DNA from: Chromobotia macracanthus
Taxonomy: Eukaryota > Chordata > Actinopteri > Cypriniformes > Botiidae
Assembly (NCBI GenBank): GCA_036877525.1
Contig: JAZGTH010000002.1
Span: 15,569,001 to 15,633,000 of the forward strand
DNA: 64,000 bases
Direction of reading: 5' to 3'
Shown here: positions 13,976 through 27,514 of the stretch, in pieces
Layout of the letters: each line of letters starts with the position of its first letter
Position numbering within the stretch: the stretch's first letter is position 1
Made by a program: the position numbers and the translations under genes
The notes under the pieces: generated by a model
What the model was told of the DNA's origin: nothing
What the model saw: the letters and a program-made list of their open reading frames with translations, nothing else
The model's database searches: none

Positions 13976-16900
13976 ACCATAAACCCTGACCGGTTAACCT
14001 AAATTTGAACTTTATTTACTTTTTGATACTTTACTTTTTGATACACTGAGGATAGAAGGACGATCATAAATGCAAATCTCAAACCATAAAAGCTTAAACT
14101 CTTGGAAGCTGGAGGGTTGGTCCAAACTCAAGGGAGATTAAGAGATTAAAACTGCTTAATACCTGACAGTGTGTTATTGGACTCTCCAGTACATCAGGGA
14201 AGGTGACATTAGCTGAGGAAAGATGTATGATCTGTCTGAACTGACCATCAGATGAAGAAAAGAAACTGACCCAGTGTGACAGAACATCATGTACAGACAC
14301 ACAGGATGAAGATATCAGCTTTGCCATGTTAACAATAAGATAAACCGACTGTTTGGGTAGATAATTGTGATGTTTTTGAAAGGCAGAAATTTGTCTAATG
14401 CAAAATAGTTTATTAATAATCAAATGATAAAATATTAAATAGATCAAATTTTGGACTGTTCAAGTTAGTAAAATTGTTAAATTGTTTAAAATAAATGTTT
14501 AAATGATCTATTCAGCTTCTAAATTTCTTACTGTCATTACTCTAAACAGAGATCAAGCTGAACACTGATTGTAAATGGTTGTGTATTCCAGTAAAAATAC
14601 AAATAAAAACAATATGACCCTGTTAGAAGACTGTAACCTGAAGAGCAGCTGACTGATCTCAGCGTGCTACAGCACAAAACGGCCGGCACACAAAAGCGCT
14701 TGATGTGCTGTAGTTTGTGAAGACCACACATCCTCATCAAAATGATTTCCTGCCCAAAATCAACAGTTCTCCTGCTGTTTACACATGACAGTCCAGACAT
14801 GTCCAGATCAGGTCTGTAACTGTTTCATCTTCAGTGCTGGACAACAAGCCTCACCTGCTCCTGAAAGTTCATTTAAAAAAGGGCAAAACAAGTTCTGTAC
14901 TGAATCAAGCCATTGTTTCCCCACACAGAGCACAGAGTGCTCTGTGTGTTGTGTCTGTGTTCACACATCAGTCAGCTAACAGTCAGCTCCCTTTATCTAC
15001 CATTACAAAGTCAAGAACAATGTTAAACTGACATCCACTTCTGATGGTTTTTAGAATGCGTGCAGGGTATTTAAATATGACTGCTAGTATATTTATGATG
15101 ATTATATCCTTAACTTGTTGAATAAATGCACCGGCATTTATAATGTAATGTATGCTGCACATTTTTATCTATTGTACAGTAGGGCAGGCGTTCCCAACCT
15201 TTGTTGTCAGCTGCATCTCCACTGCATGTATGACCGCAACCATAGTAACTGTGATAAAATGACATCATGCTTTTTTGTTTTAAAATTGTTTCCAGAAGCC
15301 TTTGAATAAACTTGAACCACTTTGAACTTCTGCACTACCAAGCCATCCAGTCGTGTGAACAGTACCTGAGGCCGGACCCGAATGTGACCTCTGTCAAAGG
15401 CTTCAAGAGCACAGTCAGTCAAAGACCTGCAGTCGCCACCCAACAGCACCACAATGACTCCAATTAAAGTGACCCGACGTGACAAAGAAAGATGAGTGTT
15501 TTGGCGGGAAGTCGTAATTGTGTGGACACGACCCATTACCTGCCCTTCCCAGATGTAATTATTAAACCACTGGTGCTGAACAAATGAGCAGAACATGAGC
15601 CTGCAGGTGCAGCTGAGCACAGCCCAGTCTCACCTTCTTCTTAACACAAGAGTCTCTCCTACAGCTGCAAAACACCAGCCTCACCATCCCTGAGCTAGAG
15701 AGACCTGCAACCCTGCCTGCAGCCTTACAGAGACCCACACCAAAACAGGACTGCAGGTAATGCAGGTGAAACCTGTTCAGTTTGAGCTGGTTACTACACA
15801 AAACATACAAGACAAGCAAACATTGATGGGGATTTTTACCACCAAACTCAGCCTGCGGGTGAGTAAATGATTTTACAAACAGCTGCAGATATTGTGATGT
15901 TCACTGCATTTGATGCTCCGTGTTGCAACTTTCCATCTGAAAAGGTGTCCAGTTTCATTTACCTGCTGCCTTGCTGGATTTGGGCCCATCCCAGCATACA
16001 AAAATATATTAACTTACGCAGCATTCCATGGGACAAAGAGCAATGCTTTTTATTTGTATTATTCAGTGCAATTTTCCCACCCTGATATGTTTGGCCCATA
16101 TAGTGCAGAAGTGTTTTTTAAATCTCCTTAATCATCCTACAAGGCCGGCCTGCAGGAAGACAAGAACATATATTCAAGGCGAATGGCGAGTGTAACTTAA
16201 GGTGGTGCTATCAATTACATTGGGCCACCTGCAGAAGATATATGGCCATATCAGCACTGCAGTATACAGCCAAGACCAGCTACATTTGATATAAACCAAA
16301 GTCATAAGTGGGTAAGGGTTAGGGCACTCACTACTGCCCCCTTCAGACCTGATACACAAATAACAAGTGATGGGCAACACTGGACAGTCATATGAGCTTC
16401 AATCTCCAGTGTTGATTATGTTACATTGCAAAAATCACATTACATTGTTACTTTTAAAGGAACCTTGATCACAATGAGTGCCTTCTGTTTGGTTTGCAAT
16501 GTTTTCTGAGTGAAACTCTTTGCTGTCATTCAGAGTGTCAGACTGAGACACATGATCAGTAATGCTTCTGTAGTCTGGTGTCTTTACACTCTATCTTTCC
16601 TGTTGTAAATAAACCAAGAGAGAAAAACATCAAGGTCTGAGTTCTGAAGCATTTTCTCTGCTCTGCTCAGACTTTCATTTCTGCTGTTGAGAAACATCGA
16701 CTTCTTCTGTCTCTTCTGTTTCTGACAGAAGTTTAGAAATTGATTTCCATTTCCTCTGGTGAGTGAAAGTTTCACACATAAAGCAGGAAACATTGACTTT
16801 AACCTCAGTCCAAACGTTTTTCTGTAACAGTTTTGATAAATGTTGTGAACTTTATTTTATGTTGAACTTGATCTTACGTCTTTATATATATGAAAGTATT

Positions 16901-17552
16901 TATAAAAATGAAAAATATTCTTAGAGGCCTATAGTACAGAAAATAGCTATTTTTTAGTTTGATGTAAGAAAAACAGCCTGTTTACTTCTAAGTGTACAAA
17001 AGGAGAGAGAGAGTAATGAATAAATAAAAATAAACAAAGATGCTGAATATTATTCTTACACAGATGGTATTAGATGGTATTAGAACTCTTTACCATCTCA
17101 TTCAACGACGTTTGTTTGAAAATACTGCATACTGCATATTGACCCCAGCTGATCCTCAAGAGCACAGATCACATACTGTATCTCGTCCATCAAGACAGAG
17201 AGTCAAAGTTCCTGTGTTTATGGGAGGCCTGTGGGATTATGATCCATATGTGCTTGAGCAACACACGTAACAGCCCACACATCTGTTGAGCAGCAGAGAA
17301 AGAGCAAGCTGTAATCTCACACCTGCTGTGTGAGGACGATCAGAAACACACAGCTGATGCAGATCAATGACACACACACACACATGCACAATTCCGTAAA
17401 TCCCTCACTATCAGACATCACACATACTCATTTGGTTTGACTTACTCATGATTGTAGGCAAAATACTACTAGGAAAGAAATTATTTTAACATTCAAAAAC
17501 ACATCAGTCATTTTAACTACTATGGAGGCCTCAGTGTGAGAGCAGCATTCCA
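13976..17552. other. Non-coding stretch, no gene seen
   Basis: No supported gene. A comparatively GC- and CpG-richer stretch at 15340-15620 stands out and is reported as a finding. The 15850-16390 segment has anonymous, possibly transposon-derived texture but no recognisable ends. A fragment near 17120-17145 shares the TACTGCATACTGCATA motif of the MITE-like elements. Confidence 0.5.
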
Positions 17553-18072
17553 CAAACACACTCTGATCTGAACATCACACACACACCTGATCTGAACATC
17601 ACACACACACTCTGATCTGAACATCACACACACACACCTGATCTGAACATCACACACACACCTGATCTGAACATCACACACACACACCTGATCTGAACAT
17701 CACACACACACCTGATCTGAACATCACACACACACCTGATCTGAACATCACACACACACACCTGATCTGAACATCACACACACACCTGATCTGAACATCA
17801 CACACACACCTGATCTGAACATCACACACACACACACACACTGATCTGATCGTCACACACACACACCTGATCTGAACATCACACACACACCTGATCTGAA
17901 CATCACACACACACCTGATCTGAACATCACACACACACACCCTGATCTGAACATCACACACACACCTGATCTGAACACCACCAAAAAAAAAAAAAAACCC
18001 ACCCCACCCCCAAAAACAAAAAACACCCCCCCACCCACAAACAAAACCCCCCCAAACCCCCCCCCCCCCCAC

Positions 18073-18132
<60 letters not shown>

Positions 18133-18156
18133 ACCCCCCCCCCCCCCCCCCCCCCC

Positions 18157-18241
<85 letters not shown>

Positions 18242-18819
18242 ACCCAAAAAAACCCCCCCCCACCCCCAAAACAAACACCCCCCCCCCCCCAACAACCACC
18301 CCACCCCCCCCAAAAACAAAAAACCCCCCCCCCACAAACAAAAAAAAACCACCAACACAACCAAAAAACAAAACAAAACAACCACCCCCAAAAAACACCC
18401 CACCCCCCCCCCCCCAAAACCAAAAAAAACCCCCCCCCCCCAAAACCAAAACCCCCCCCCCCCCCCCCCCCCCCACCCCCCCCCCCCCCAACCCCCAAAA
18501 AAACCCCCCCCCCCCCGCCCCCCCCCCCCCCCCGGGCCGACATCACACACACACACACCCTGATCTGAACATCACACACACACACACACCTGATCTGAAC
18601 ATCACACACACACACCTGATCTGAACATCACACACACCTGATCTGAACATCACACACACACACACACCTGCGTATTTCAACTCACACCCCTATTATAACA
18701 CACACCCCCTTTCACACACACACCCCACCCCCCCCCAATCGAACATACACACACACACACACACTGATCTGATCGTCACACACACACACCCTGATCTGAA
18801 CATCACATATACACACACC
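17553..18819. repeat. CA-rich minisatellite with A/C-only core
   Basis: Units of CTGATCTGAACATCACACAC with a variable CA run (about 22-34 bp each) repeat from 17553 to about 17975 and again from about 18540 to 18819. Between them lies 17978-18536, almost entirely A and C, with C homopolymers of tens of bases. The core contains no recognisable unit of the flanking repeat. Long glycine/phenylalanine frames on the - strand here are a by-product of poly-G and are not genes. The core may be a true expansion or an assembly or consensus failure over a difficult array. Confidence 0.85.
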
Positions 18820-19120
18820 CAGCTGCAGGAAGCCTCAAAAAGAGAGAGGAACAAGGAATGTGACATGTTCCTCCCTGTCTTTATGAAATATGCACCTGTC
18901 CCAGTTCACAGTGAATCTAATGTTTCCCCAGTGATCCTAACAGAGGTAATTCAGGTCCCTGGGGTAAATTCACTGCAGGATCTGCCCCAGAGGCAGGGGA
19001 TTACACAGGAGAACATAGCAGCTAATATCCACCTGTTACTGGAAAAGGTGGGAAAAACCTCCAGACAGCCCACAGAGGAGGTGCTGAGGTCGCATGCAGC
19101 CATTAGAACACACGATCAAG

Positions 19121-19213
19121 ATTACATTCATCTCATCAGATGCTTTTATCCAAAGTGAACTGCAGTGCATTAAAGCAACATGTTTTATCATTTTTCGAAC
19201 CCGTAACCCTCTG
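19121..19213 (-). mobile_element. tRNA-derived SINE remnant (HE1-like)
   Basis: Read on the - strand, a B-box-like GGTTACGGGTTCGAAA is followed by a tail related to AATGCACTGCAGTTCACTTTG and GGATAAAAGCATCTGATGAG. This order of pol III B box, body and GGATAAAAGCGTC-type tail is that of the abundant cyprinid tRNA-derived SINE. The A-box end is missing or unrecognisable, so the copy is old and truncated. Confidence 0.7.
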
Positions 19214-20944
19214 TTGAAATTAAGCTGCAGAAACAGCTACTTTTGAATGTTATTGGTGAAAGAAGTTTTTTGGCAGCAGAATATTGTACTTACAGACTGA
19301 ATCAATAGGATTTCCAAACTTTCAAATGATAGGACATGAGAAATCATCAGACTGGCTTGTACACGGTTTTCAGACGCTGCAGGAAGTCGAGTTGCTGCTT
19401 CATTACGATGCCTGTCAGGTGTGTAAGTGTAGTGAGTCACTTTCTTGAATCTCACACATTTTTCCTTTTGATCTCTTTATTTAGAGAATTGCTAACAGTG
19501 TTTCTGGGTTCTGCTGTGAGTTCTTCATGAGCTGCATCAGTTTGTGTTCTGGGTTTTGTATTTTCACAGATAAATGTCTTAGCCTTGAGAAGCAGCTATT
19601 ACTGACAGACTTCAGTCAGTCACAAACAACATGTACTGCTTCATCGGTTTTGTCTGAGCATGTGCATTTAGTAAGAGTACAGAACTTTACGATCATGAAA
19701 CTAACTCGATAATTTGAGAGTATTTTAAGAGGAATGTTTGCGTTTGAGATACAGCACAACATGATAAATATGACCCATACTACAATATAACTGTGGGTTA
19801 TGTTTGCCACTGTGGGTCCCCTGATGCCTCTGTACAACCACGGAAGAATCAGTATATAGATTGTTATCTAAGGACAAGAGAAAAAAGTTATTGTGGAACT
19901 TGCAAGGTTCTTGCAAACGTTTTGGGGTCTACATACCATCTCTAGTGCAGAATCCAAGGAGATGTTTCACATCACAGTTTCTCTCACTGAGTGTCTGGAC
20001 TCCATCTCAAATTCCCACTGCTGTCTTTTAATTTATGAATTAAAAGTCTCTCTCTCTCTCTCTGTCTGCTATTTCAGTCTTCATCTGTTTTTGCTTCTCT
20101 TCCCTGTGTTATATTTTCTGTATCTGTCTCCTGAGGCTGCTGCAACTCTATCCAGAGTGCCACACTGTATATTACTGTAGCACTGCATTTCACACCTTTA
20201 AAAATACACCTGAGCTTTTCAACAGTACAGAAGTTACATCATACAGTGACATCACATTACAGTACACTTACTGTAACAGTATATTGTGTGCTACAGTTAA
20301 TTAAGCATATCATTTACCTGTCTTAAAGGAATAATTCAACTCCAAGTGTTTTGATTTTGACATTTTGGCTGTTTGTGTTGTAATGTAAAGAGCACATAAC
20401 GTAAAGTTATGTTTCACAGAATGGAAACACTCATACTGAAGCAACATCAGGGTCAGTAAATGATACAGGACTTTAATTTGGGTCTGAACTAGCTCTGTAA
20501 TACAGCACGTGTTGTCTGAGTTTGTAAGAGGCGTCATTAGCCTGTATTCCCCCAGCATGAGTGTTTCCTCTCGGTGTGATGTCTGTGCTCTCTGCTGGGT
20601 GCTGTGGAACTCTGCGAGTTTGTGGTGGGTGGAACACAGTTAAGAATAATGCTTGTGTTAGTATGTGGGTGTGCAGGGAGGAGTTTATCACTTTATTCCC
20701 TTCCACACACACAAACCTTTTACTTCTTTACCTATTTTTTATGTATTTTATCACACATTCTGCCCACAGGACAGACCAAAATTAAATCTTTTAAATCTTT
20801 TAATGGTTTCACCTAGAGAACAGTTAAAATAATAAAAGATAAATTGGAGACCATGCTGATTTTTCTCCTACAACCCTACAATCGAAGGAAAAACTCAAAA
20901 CCTTTAACCAATCCATTAAGAAAAATACAGATGTGATTTTTTTA

Positions 20945-21085
20945 TTATCTTAATTGTTTCTCCTAGACAGCAATGAGATTAAATAGAGAGGAAGTGGAAA
21001 GTCTCTTGCGTCTCAGATGTTTCTCCTAAGAGAAAGAAATCTCACATGCATCTCCACTAGAGTTTCAGAGATCTCAACAATGTCA
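20945..21085 (-). repeat. Unclassified dispersed repeat, copy B
   Basis: The reverse complement reads TTGAGATCTCTGAAACTC, GGAGATGCATGTGAGATTTC, GGAGAAACATCTGAGACG, AGAGACTTTCC, TTTAATCTCATTGC and TCTAGGAGAAACAA, in the same order as copy A at 5349-5491. A possible third fragment lies at 11840-11880 (TTAATGAGATCTCTTCTGAA). No coding capacity. Confidence 0.5.
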
Positions 21086-21135
21086 CAAATTGTGTTGAGA
21101 TGTTCTAGAACTATTAGCTAGAAACCCTTTAAAGT

Positions 21136-21345
21136 CCACACTGTAAAAATACTTTGCTGCCTTAAATTCTTAAGTTTAATCAATTTGGCTGCACAAGTCA
21201 TTTCAACTTACTCTTTGTAATCTTGACTGAAGTGGAGTTGAGGTAACTTATAAGAAATAGTTGGAAAATTAACAAATTTTTTAAAAGTTATACCAGTCAG
21301 GATTTAAAACATTAAGTTGAAATTACTTGTATAGCCACGTTGAGA
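21136..21345. mobile_element. Probable MITE
   Basis: The segment begins CACTGTAAAAATACTTTG and contains TTCAACTTACTC and ATTAAGTTGAAATTACTTGT, a pattern seen in short non-autonomous DNA transposons that are very common in fish. Terminal inverted repeats are decayed, so boundaries are approximate. Confidence 0.4.
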
Positions 21346-24300
21346 AGACTGTTTAGAGAAGAAGGTTTGGGGTTCCTCTAGCGTGCAGTAGCGCAGTGTT
21401 TATCAGGTGACGTGTCAATGAGTTCATGAAGGTACTGTAAATTGGTAAATGCAGGCTGTGAAACAAGAGGAAAACTCCTGCACTAACGAGGTAGCAAAAA
21501 ACACTGAACGCAACAGAGTTTTTAGTCCGTTTAAAAAGGGAAGTATTACTTAATTTTGATGGATTATTCCAAAGCACTTTGGTTAGTGTTCTGAGAGATG
21601 GTCTATCTCGGTCTGGGGAGAAAAGCAAAAAAAACCCATCCATCACAGAAACTGTTTTTATGAACATTCACATGTTCTTTCTCTAAAATCAGTAAACACT
21701 AAGTGATTTGCATTTCCTTCCAGTTTTTGTGTGTTTGTTTGAACAAAAAAAAAGGCTTAACAATAATAATTAAAACATAAGTCTGGCAGGTTTCTGGACT
21801 CTGTTTAGCATGCAGGACAAGAGCATTCATGTTTCTGTAATAGGTGTCCATCACTCAACAGAATTAATGACAGCTTTTATTCAATTTCTTCTGCGAGGTG
21901 TGGTAAACAAGCTGAAATGAGTGTTTAGGGGCTTCTAGCTACGCACGCTCGATTTCACACATCATTGTGCACCAGAATGCGTCAGAATGTGAGTCCAAAC
22001 GCATCACAGGCACCCGTAACATTCTCAATTGAAAAATAAAACTTTCATTCAAATGCCACAGACATCTGAATTGTCTGGGAATAAACCCAATGACATTGAT
22101 GTTGCAAGCATCACGCTCAGCCTGTTACAGGAACACTACAGTGGTCTTATATAAACCTGTGTATTCGGACTACAGACTGTGTAAAGCCAGTTTCTCTGTG
22201 TGTTGTCCCGAACAGTCTGTAGGGACATATTAAAACTGCTTTTATCTGTTTAATACTGAAGCTGTTTGCACTATGTGGCACTCAGTACAGATTTAGTAAA
22301 ACACACATTTTTAATTACAACCAAATGTTAAAGACTCTTGAGTTCTGCTTTAGTTTACATGCCAGGTGACATACAGACTGCTGGCAGATGTGTTTTTACT
22401 GCATGTGAAATCATACAGCTGTCACAGCTCACAGTTCCACACCTTATGCTTTACTAATTAAAACTGCAGTGGATGCATGACAGAAACTGCTGCCGATTTT
22501 CTTTAGACATGGAAAAAATATTTGGGAGAAAGTTTTTGTACTTTTACATTTAGCATCTCAACACCTATAGACAGAATCCCAATGCTCAGCATATACCTGC
22601 AGCTGGTTTTGTAATTAGTAAACCAGTTAAAGTTAATAATTGTGCAGATTTGTGACCATCTTAAAATAGTTCATTAAAATAATCAGTCAAGTCTTCTAGC
22701 AAGTTCTAGCTAAATGCAGAACAACAAACATCTCTAAAACCGTCAGGATTACATTTCAATAATGTGTTTTAAATCAGCGATAAAATCTGACATTAACAGC
22801 ATCATAATTTCTGCTTTAACTGCAATATAACGGGGCCTATATGTTTTTGTCTAAAGACTAATAAAGTGTAAATAATGTGAATGTGAAATAAAGTGGTGTA
22901 TTTTTCTTTAGATAATTGAGACTGTATTTATCAAGGACAGATAGTTTATAATCGCCTCCTGCTGTTAATTTGTCTGTTATGCTGGACTATCAGACAAGCT
23001 GGACTATCAGATCTTTATCAGTAACTCAAACATTTTTACACCCTGTTAGCATCCTTTTCATTGTAGAAACTGCTGTAGAAAACTACCTTGAGAAAAACAT
23101 CACTTTCATTAAAAGTTTTTAGTTTTTACATTTAGGGCAAAATTTAATTGGAATTTTTGCTAATGACAGTCACATTTCCTCACAATTTATTGAGGGGTAT
23201 TTCCAAGCATTTCATACCTATTTAATTCTACCTCACTGAATGACATTTCTTTGGTGACCCTAGTGGAAAATTACAAATAACACATTTGTAATTTAGCACA
23301 TCAGTTGTTGTGAAGTGAGAAACAGATCAGAGATCTCACCATGGTGACGACTACTGAAGTTTAAGTGTCTCATCACATCTCTGTTGCCAGCTCAATGCAG
23401 TCTGCTCATGTTTACTGTCTGCATGCGTCCCAAGTGTTCAATTCCTGAACCTCAGCACTGAATCGTATTCACAGAACATCGCAGGTCCTGCGCCGCTGCA
23501 GTGCACTGGGAGGTTGTTAATTCTTTGTGCTCTTTGTATTTTTGCCTAATGAAGACTAATGAATGTAACAGCTCTGTGGCTCAGGAGGAGACAGCTGAAT
23601 GCAGAACAAGATGATGCAGAGCAGGTGAGCATGGAGTCTCTGCCTCCAGAGCGATGGATGTTCTCAGAGTAAAGCCCAGCTCAGGACGCTGGCATGCACT
23701 TCTGTCTGCAGCGTGAACCCGTGGCCCTCTGCATTTATTCATCCAAGAGCTCAGTAATGTAAGACATTCTGTGCTTCTCTTTAAGGGCTATAATGACAGC
23801 ACAGACAGACAGCACGATCTTCATATAACGGCTGTTTATAATAGTATGCAAGCATGCATACTACTTGAACTATTAGCAGTACACTAATATTCCATTGCAA
23901 ACAGAGCTAAAGCCTGTCCTATATACTGGTATTTCCTTAGCAAGAGGATTATATAACAACTAACTCTAACAAGCTCCACAGTTTAAGCTCAGAGCCACTG
24001 CAGCAACAGATTATAACAGTCCGTCTAGTTCATCACAGCACCATAATTAAAACCCACAGAGCAGAGGAAGAGTTGGTACACCCGTGATTTCTACACTGCA
24101 GAGAGTTACTGTTTGCATTGAGAATCCCACAGTCTGCAAAAACACAAAAGCAGCCCATGGGCCGCAGCCTCTGTGCCTGTGTGGTTTAACCCACAGAGGT
24201 TTGTTTGAAGATGTGCAATCACAGTGGCTTTCAGAGCAGGAGATGAGTGCCTGGCTCACTCATTAGGTACAGAAGACATTTCTTCCTCCAGTCAAAGACA

Positions 24301-25482
24301 GTGTGGATGGATTTACACACACATTTTTTACATGTTTAACTTGTGCAATTCAGTCTACTTCTAAGTTTTGAACAACTTAGTGTTATGAATGCACATTTAA
24401 CAGCACAGCAGGCCTGACCAAAGTATAACGGGGATCATATAGCCCAGCGGCCCTGAACCGGGCGTGTAGCTCAATATGATCATTTAGAAAGCAGGTTAGA
24501 AAACGTTAAGAAAACATACTCATGCATTAAGACTGTGAAATAATATCCAGCATTATTGTTTCTTTGTTGGTTCTAAAATACTTCAAGACTCCTGTCTGAA
24601 GTAAGATGTAAATATGTGTCATAAAGACAAAAAGAATTCATGTACATATTGCTCATGTAAATTGTAATTTGTAATTCTGTCCTCTGTTTTTGATTTATTT
24701 CAGGTTTACTGGATTTACAAAATCTTTACAGCTGTAAGTTTAATTCCAAGCAATTATTCTTTCTCCCTGTCAGATCTATTTGTGAGATCTGTTTCTCATT
24801 TATCTTTTTTCTTTTTTATTCAACAATGATGAAACAATATCAAGAAAACATGAAATTCTACACATGCAACAATACAATTATATTTGAAGCTCATGAAATC
24901 ACCCATGTATGTTTCTCTGCCTCAGAAATAAAATTAAAAAAAATCACAGATGTTGTTGGTGTTATGTTGTACAACTGCCACCAAACTAAAACACAAAATC
25001 TAAACCCTGAATCCATTATGTAAGATGAGCAAAGAAACATTTCCTGTTGAGAGAAAGACGAGCTCAGGAGAGACTTCTGCTGCAATGTTACAATCAACCC
25101 CAGTTCTGCCACGACATACTGTTGTTTAATGACTCAGGGAATAAAGTCCATCGCAAGAGGCTTCAACTTTTGTGCTTTGTTGATGCCAAATTGGGAAGAT
25201 AATAACAGGCTAGAGCTCTGGAAATAAACAGACACATTCATGGACACAGAGAAAGTGATGCTATTTAGTTCTCAAAGACAAACAATGAAAAGAAAATAGA
25301 GAGTTAGACTTTGTTGTTTATGCTTGAATGCCTTTACTGTGTGTGTGGGAGACAGAGAGGGAGATGGAAAGATCCTGGAAAGAAAGGAAACCAGAGCAGA
25401 TGGAAATGAGAGTGAACAACAGAAGAAAATCTGATTTTTTTTACATTTTCTGAAGAAAATGTGAGTGCCAGCCAAAACTTGG

Positions 25483-25668
25483 GTCGTTGCCAGGGTGTTG
25501 CTGTGCTGTTGCTAAGTTTTCTGAGCAGTTTCTAGAGCACTCTGGGTGGTTGCTAGGGTGTTGCTATTATAAGGTTTTAAGAGTGTTGTTAAGAGAGTCA
25601 GTTGCTACATGTTAAGATGTTGTTAAGTCTATAGTGTGCTGCTAAGCAGTTGCCAGGTGATTGGCTAT
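25483..25668 (+). repeat. Degenerate GGTTGCTAGGGTGTTGCTA repeat
   Basis: The segment is a patchwork of variants of GGTTGCTAGGGTGTTGCTA (GTTGCCAGGGTGTTGCTG, GGTTGCTAGGGTGTTGCTA, AGTTGCCAGGTGATTGGCTA). Related fragments occur at 31536-31606 (- strand), 39845-39874 and 55187-55225. It is a diverged, dispersed minisatellite-like family with no coding capacity. Confidence 0.65.
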
Positions 25669-26041
25669 TGGTCACAAAAATATGTAACAGAAAAGCAACA
25701 GCATGAATGTCCAAAGCAAGCTTAATAATAATGAGGCATCATTCCTGTCAGCTGTACAAATTGAGCAGAATGAGTTACACACTGAGGTTCAGTGATCTGA
25801 ACAAACCCCAACCCTTAATCAACAGTAATACTGATGTCTTAGCAAACGGCCCTAATGAGAGAAACAACGTACAGCATCTGTGTGATGCCTTTAGCTGTGA
25901 GTTAAAGACTGATGCTTCATGTGTGCTGCAGTTCTGTGCAGAGCTCTGAGACGGGTTAAATACAGCCCACAAAATGTAAATACAGCTCATTAAAAGATAT
26001 TTCTCAATGTACTGTGTTGTACATCCCATCATAATTGAGAT

Positions 26042-26073
26042 CTGTGTGTGTGTGTGTGTGTGTGCATGTGTGT
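26042..26073. repeat. GT microsatellite
   Basis: An interrupted GT dinucleotide run in anonymous intergenic sequence. Confidence 0.9.
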
Positions 26074-26935
26074 GTATTTATGTACAGTTGTCTTTCTTCT
26101 GTTTATGAGACCAGCTAGCCAAGACTGAGTTCACTCTAAATATAAATATACCCTCAACACAATAGGAACGGATAATTTTCATTTTTTTCTTACAAGCTCA
26201 GCAGATGAGGGTAATACATGCAGAAATATTTCATTATTCAGGCCCTGAAGAAATTAGTTCATAAATGAAAAAAAAACTGAGTCAGATATTAAAGTCTCTC
26301 CAGCCTAAATGAAACCCTGTGTCTGTTTTTATTAGATTTGCATTACGTATGTAAAATGTCCCTTCTTGATTTCTAATAATGAGTTGAAAGCTTGTGCGTT
26401 CAAGGGATTTTGGACACAACAAGCAATTTCAAAGTTTTCAAAGAGCCCAAAAGCATGTTTTTATATTTCTGGCAACAACTGTTTTACATCAACATACAAA
26501 CTAAACTCTACAGTTTATATATGTTCAAGTGAACGTGAAAACTGTAGCTATAGCTGAACAGAGAATTTGCTTTAGAGAGTGGTATCATCTTGATCCAAAA
26601 CAACCCAAAGAAAATACAGATTCCCTGCAGTAACATTGTGGTGTCATCTGTGTATGTTTGTCTTATATGTAACATGAATAGAATCACTCCAGCATGTCTT
26701 GAGTAACTACAGTTTTAGAAGTAGCAGACAGAGCTTTTTATTAATCATATTCACTTCATAAGAGGTTGTTTGTGTTTCACATTGTTTACACATTATAATT
26801 AAGACCCATCCATAGCTTTCTAATGACTCTTTGGACATTACATTTGAATTATTATTCATAATCATTAGGAGAAGAGCAGATAATGTTTGTGTGGCTGAGA
26901 CTGGGTGCGAAGACTGCTGGCTCTGCAGAAGTGAT

Positions 26936-27134
26936 ATGAGAAAGAGACAGATGAGAGAGAGACAGATGAGAGAGAGACAGAGAGAGAGAGAGAGAGACAG
27001 ATGAGAGAGAGACAGAGAGAGAGAGACAGATGAGAGAGAGACAGAGAGAAAGAGACAGATGAGAGAGAGACAGATGAGAGAGAGACAGAGAGAGAGAGAC
27101 AGATGAGAGAGAGAGACAGATGAGAGAGAGACAG

Positions 27135-27170
<36 letters not shown>

Positions 27171-27252
27171 CAGATGAGAGAGACAGAGGAGACAGAGAGA
27201 GACAGAGACAGATGAGAGAGAGACAGATGAGAGAGAGACAGAGGAGACAGAG

Positions 27253-27303
<51 letters not shown>

Positions 27304-27324
27304 GAGACAGAGAGAGAAAGACAT

Positions 27325-27422
<98 letters not shown>

Positions 27423-27514
27423 CAGAGACAGAGAGAGAGACAGATGAGAGAGAGACAGATGAGAGAGAGAGAGAGAGACAGACAGAGAGAGAGAAAGATG
27501 AGAGAGAGAGACTT
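26936..27514. repeat. GA-rich minisatellite array
   Basis: About 580 bp made almost wholly of GAGAGAGACAGATGAGAGA-type units and pure GA runs. The + strand is nearly all purine, broken by C and T in ACAGATGAGA. All six frames look long and low-complexity (RERERE or SLSLSL), which is an artefact of the repeat. The sharp edges in ordinary sequence suggest in-place expansion. Confidence 0.95.

Larger units (their letters stand above)
18820..25482. other. Non-coding stretch with SINE and MITE copies
   Basis: No gene is supported. It contains an anonymous open segment (18865-19115), a SINE remnant (19121-19213), the second copy of an unclassified repeat (20945-21085) and a MITE-like element (21136-21345). 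The 23300-23800 and 24000-24300 stretches are less AT-rich but show no recognisable exon. Confidence 0.5.

Noticed and set aside
15207..15620. 137-residue - strand open frame
   Set aside because: No recognisable domain, no supporting splice structure, and Cys/Val-rich text typical of chance reading of non-coding DNA.
17674..18615. Glycine-rich - strand open frames up to 313 residues
   Set aside because: They are direct translations of poly-C/CA repeat DNA.
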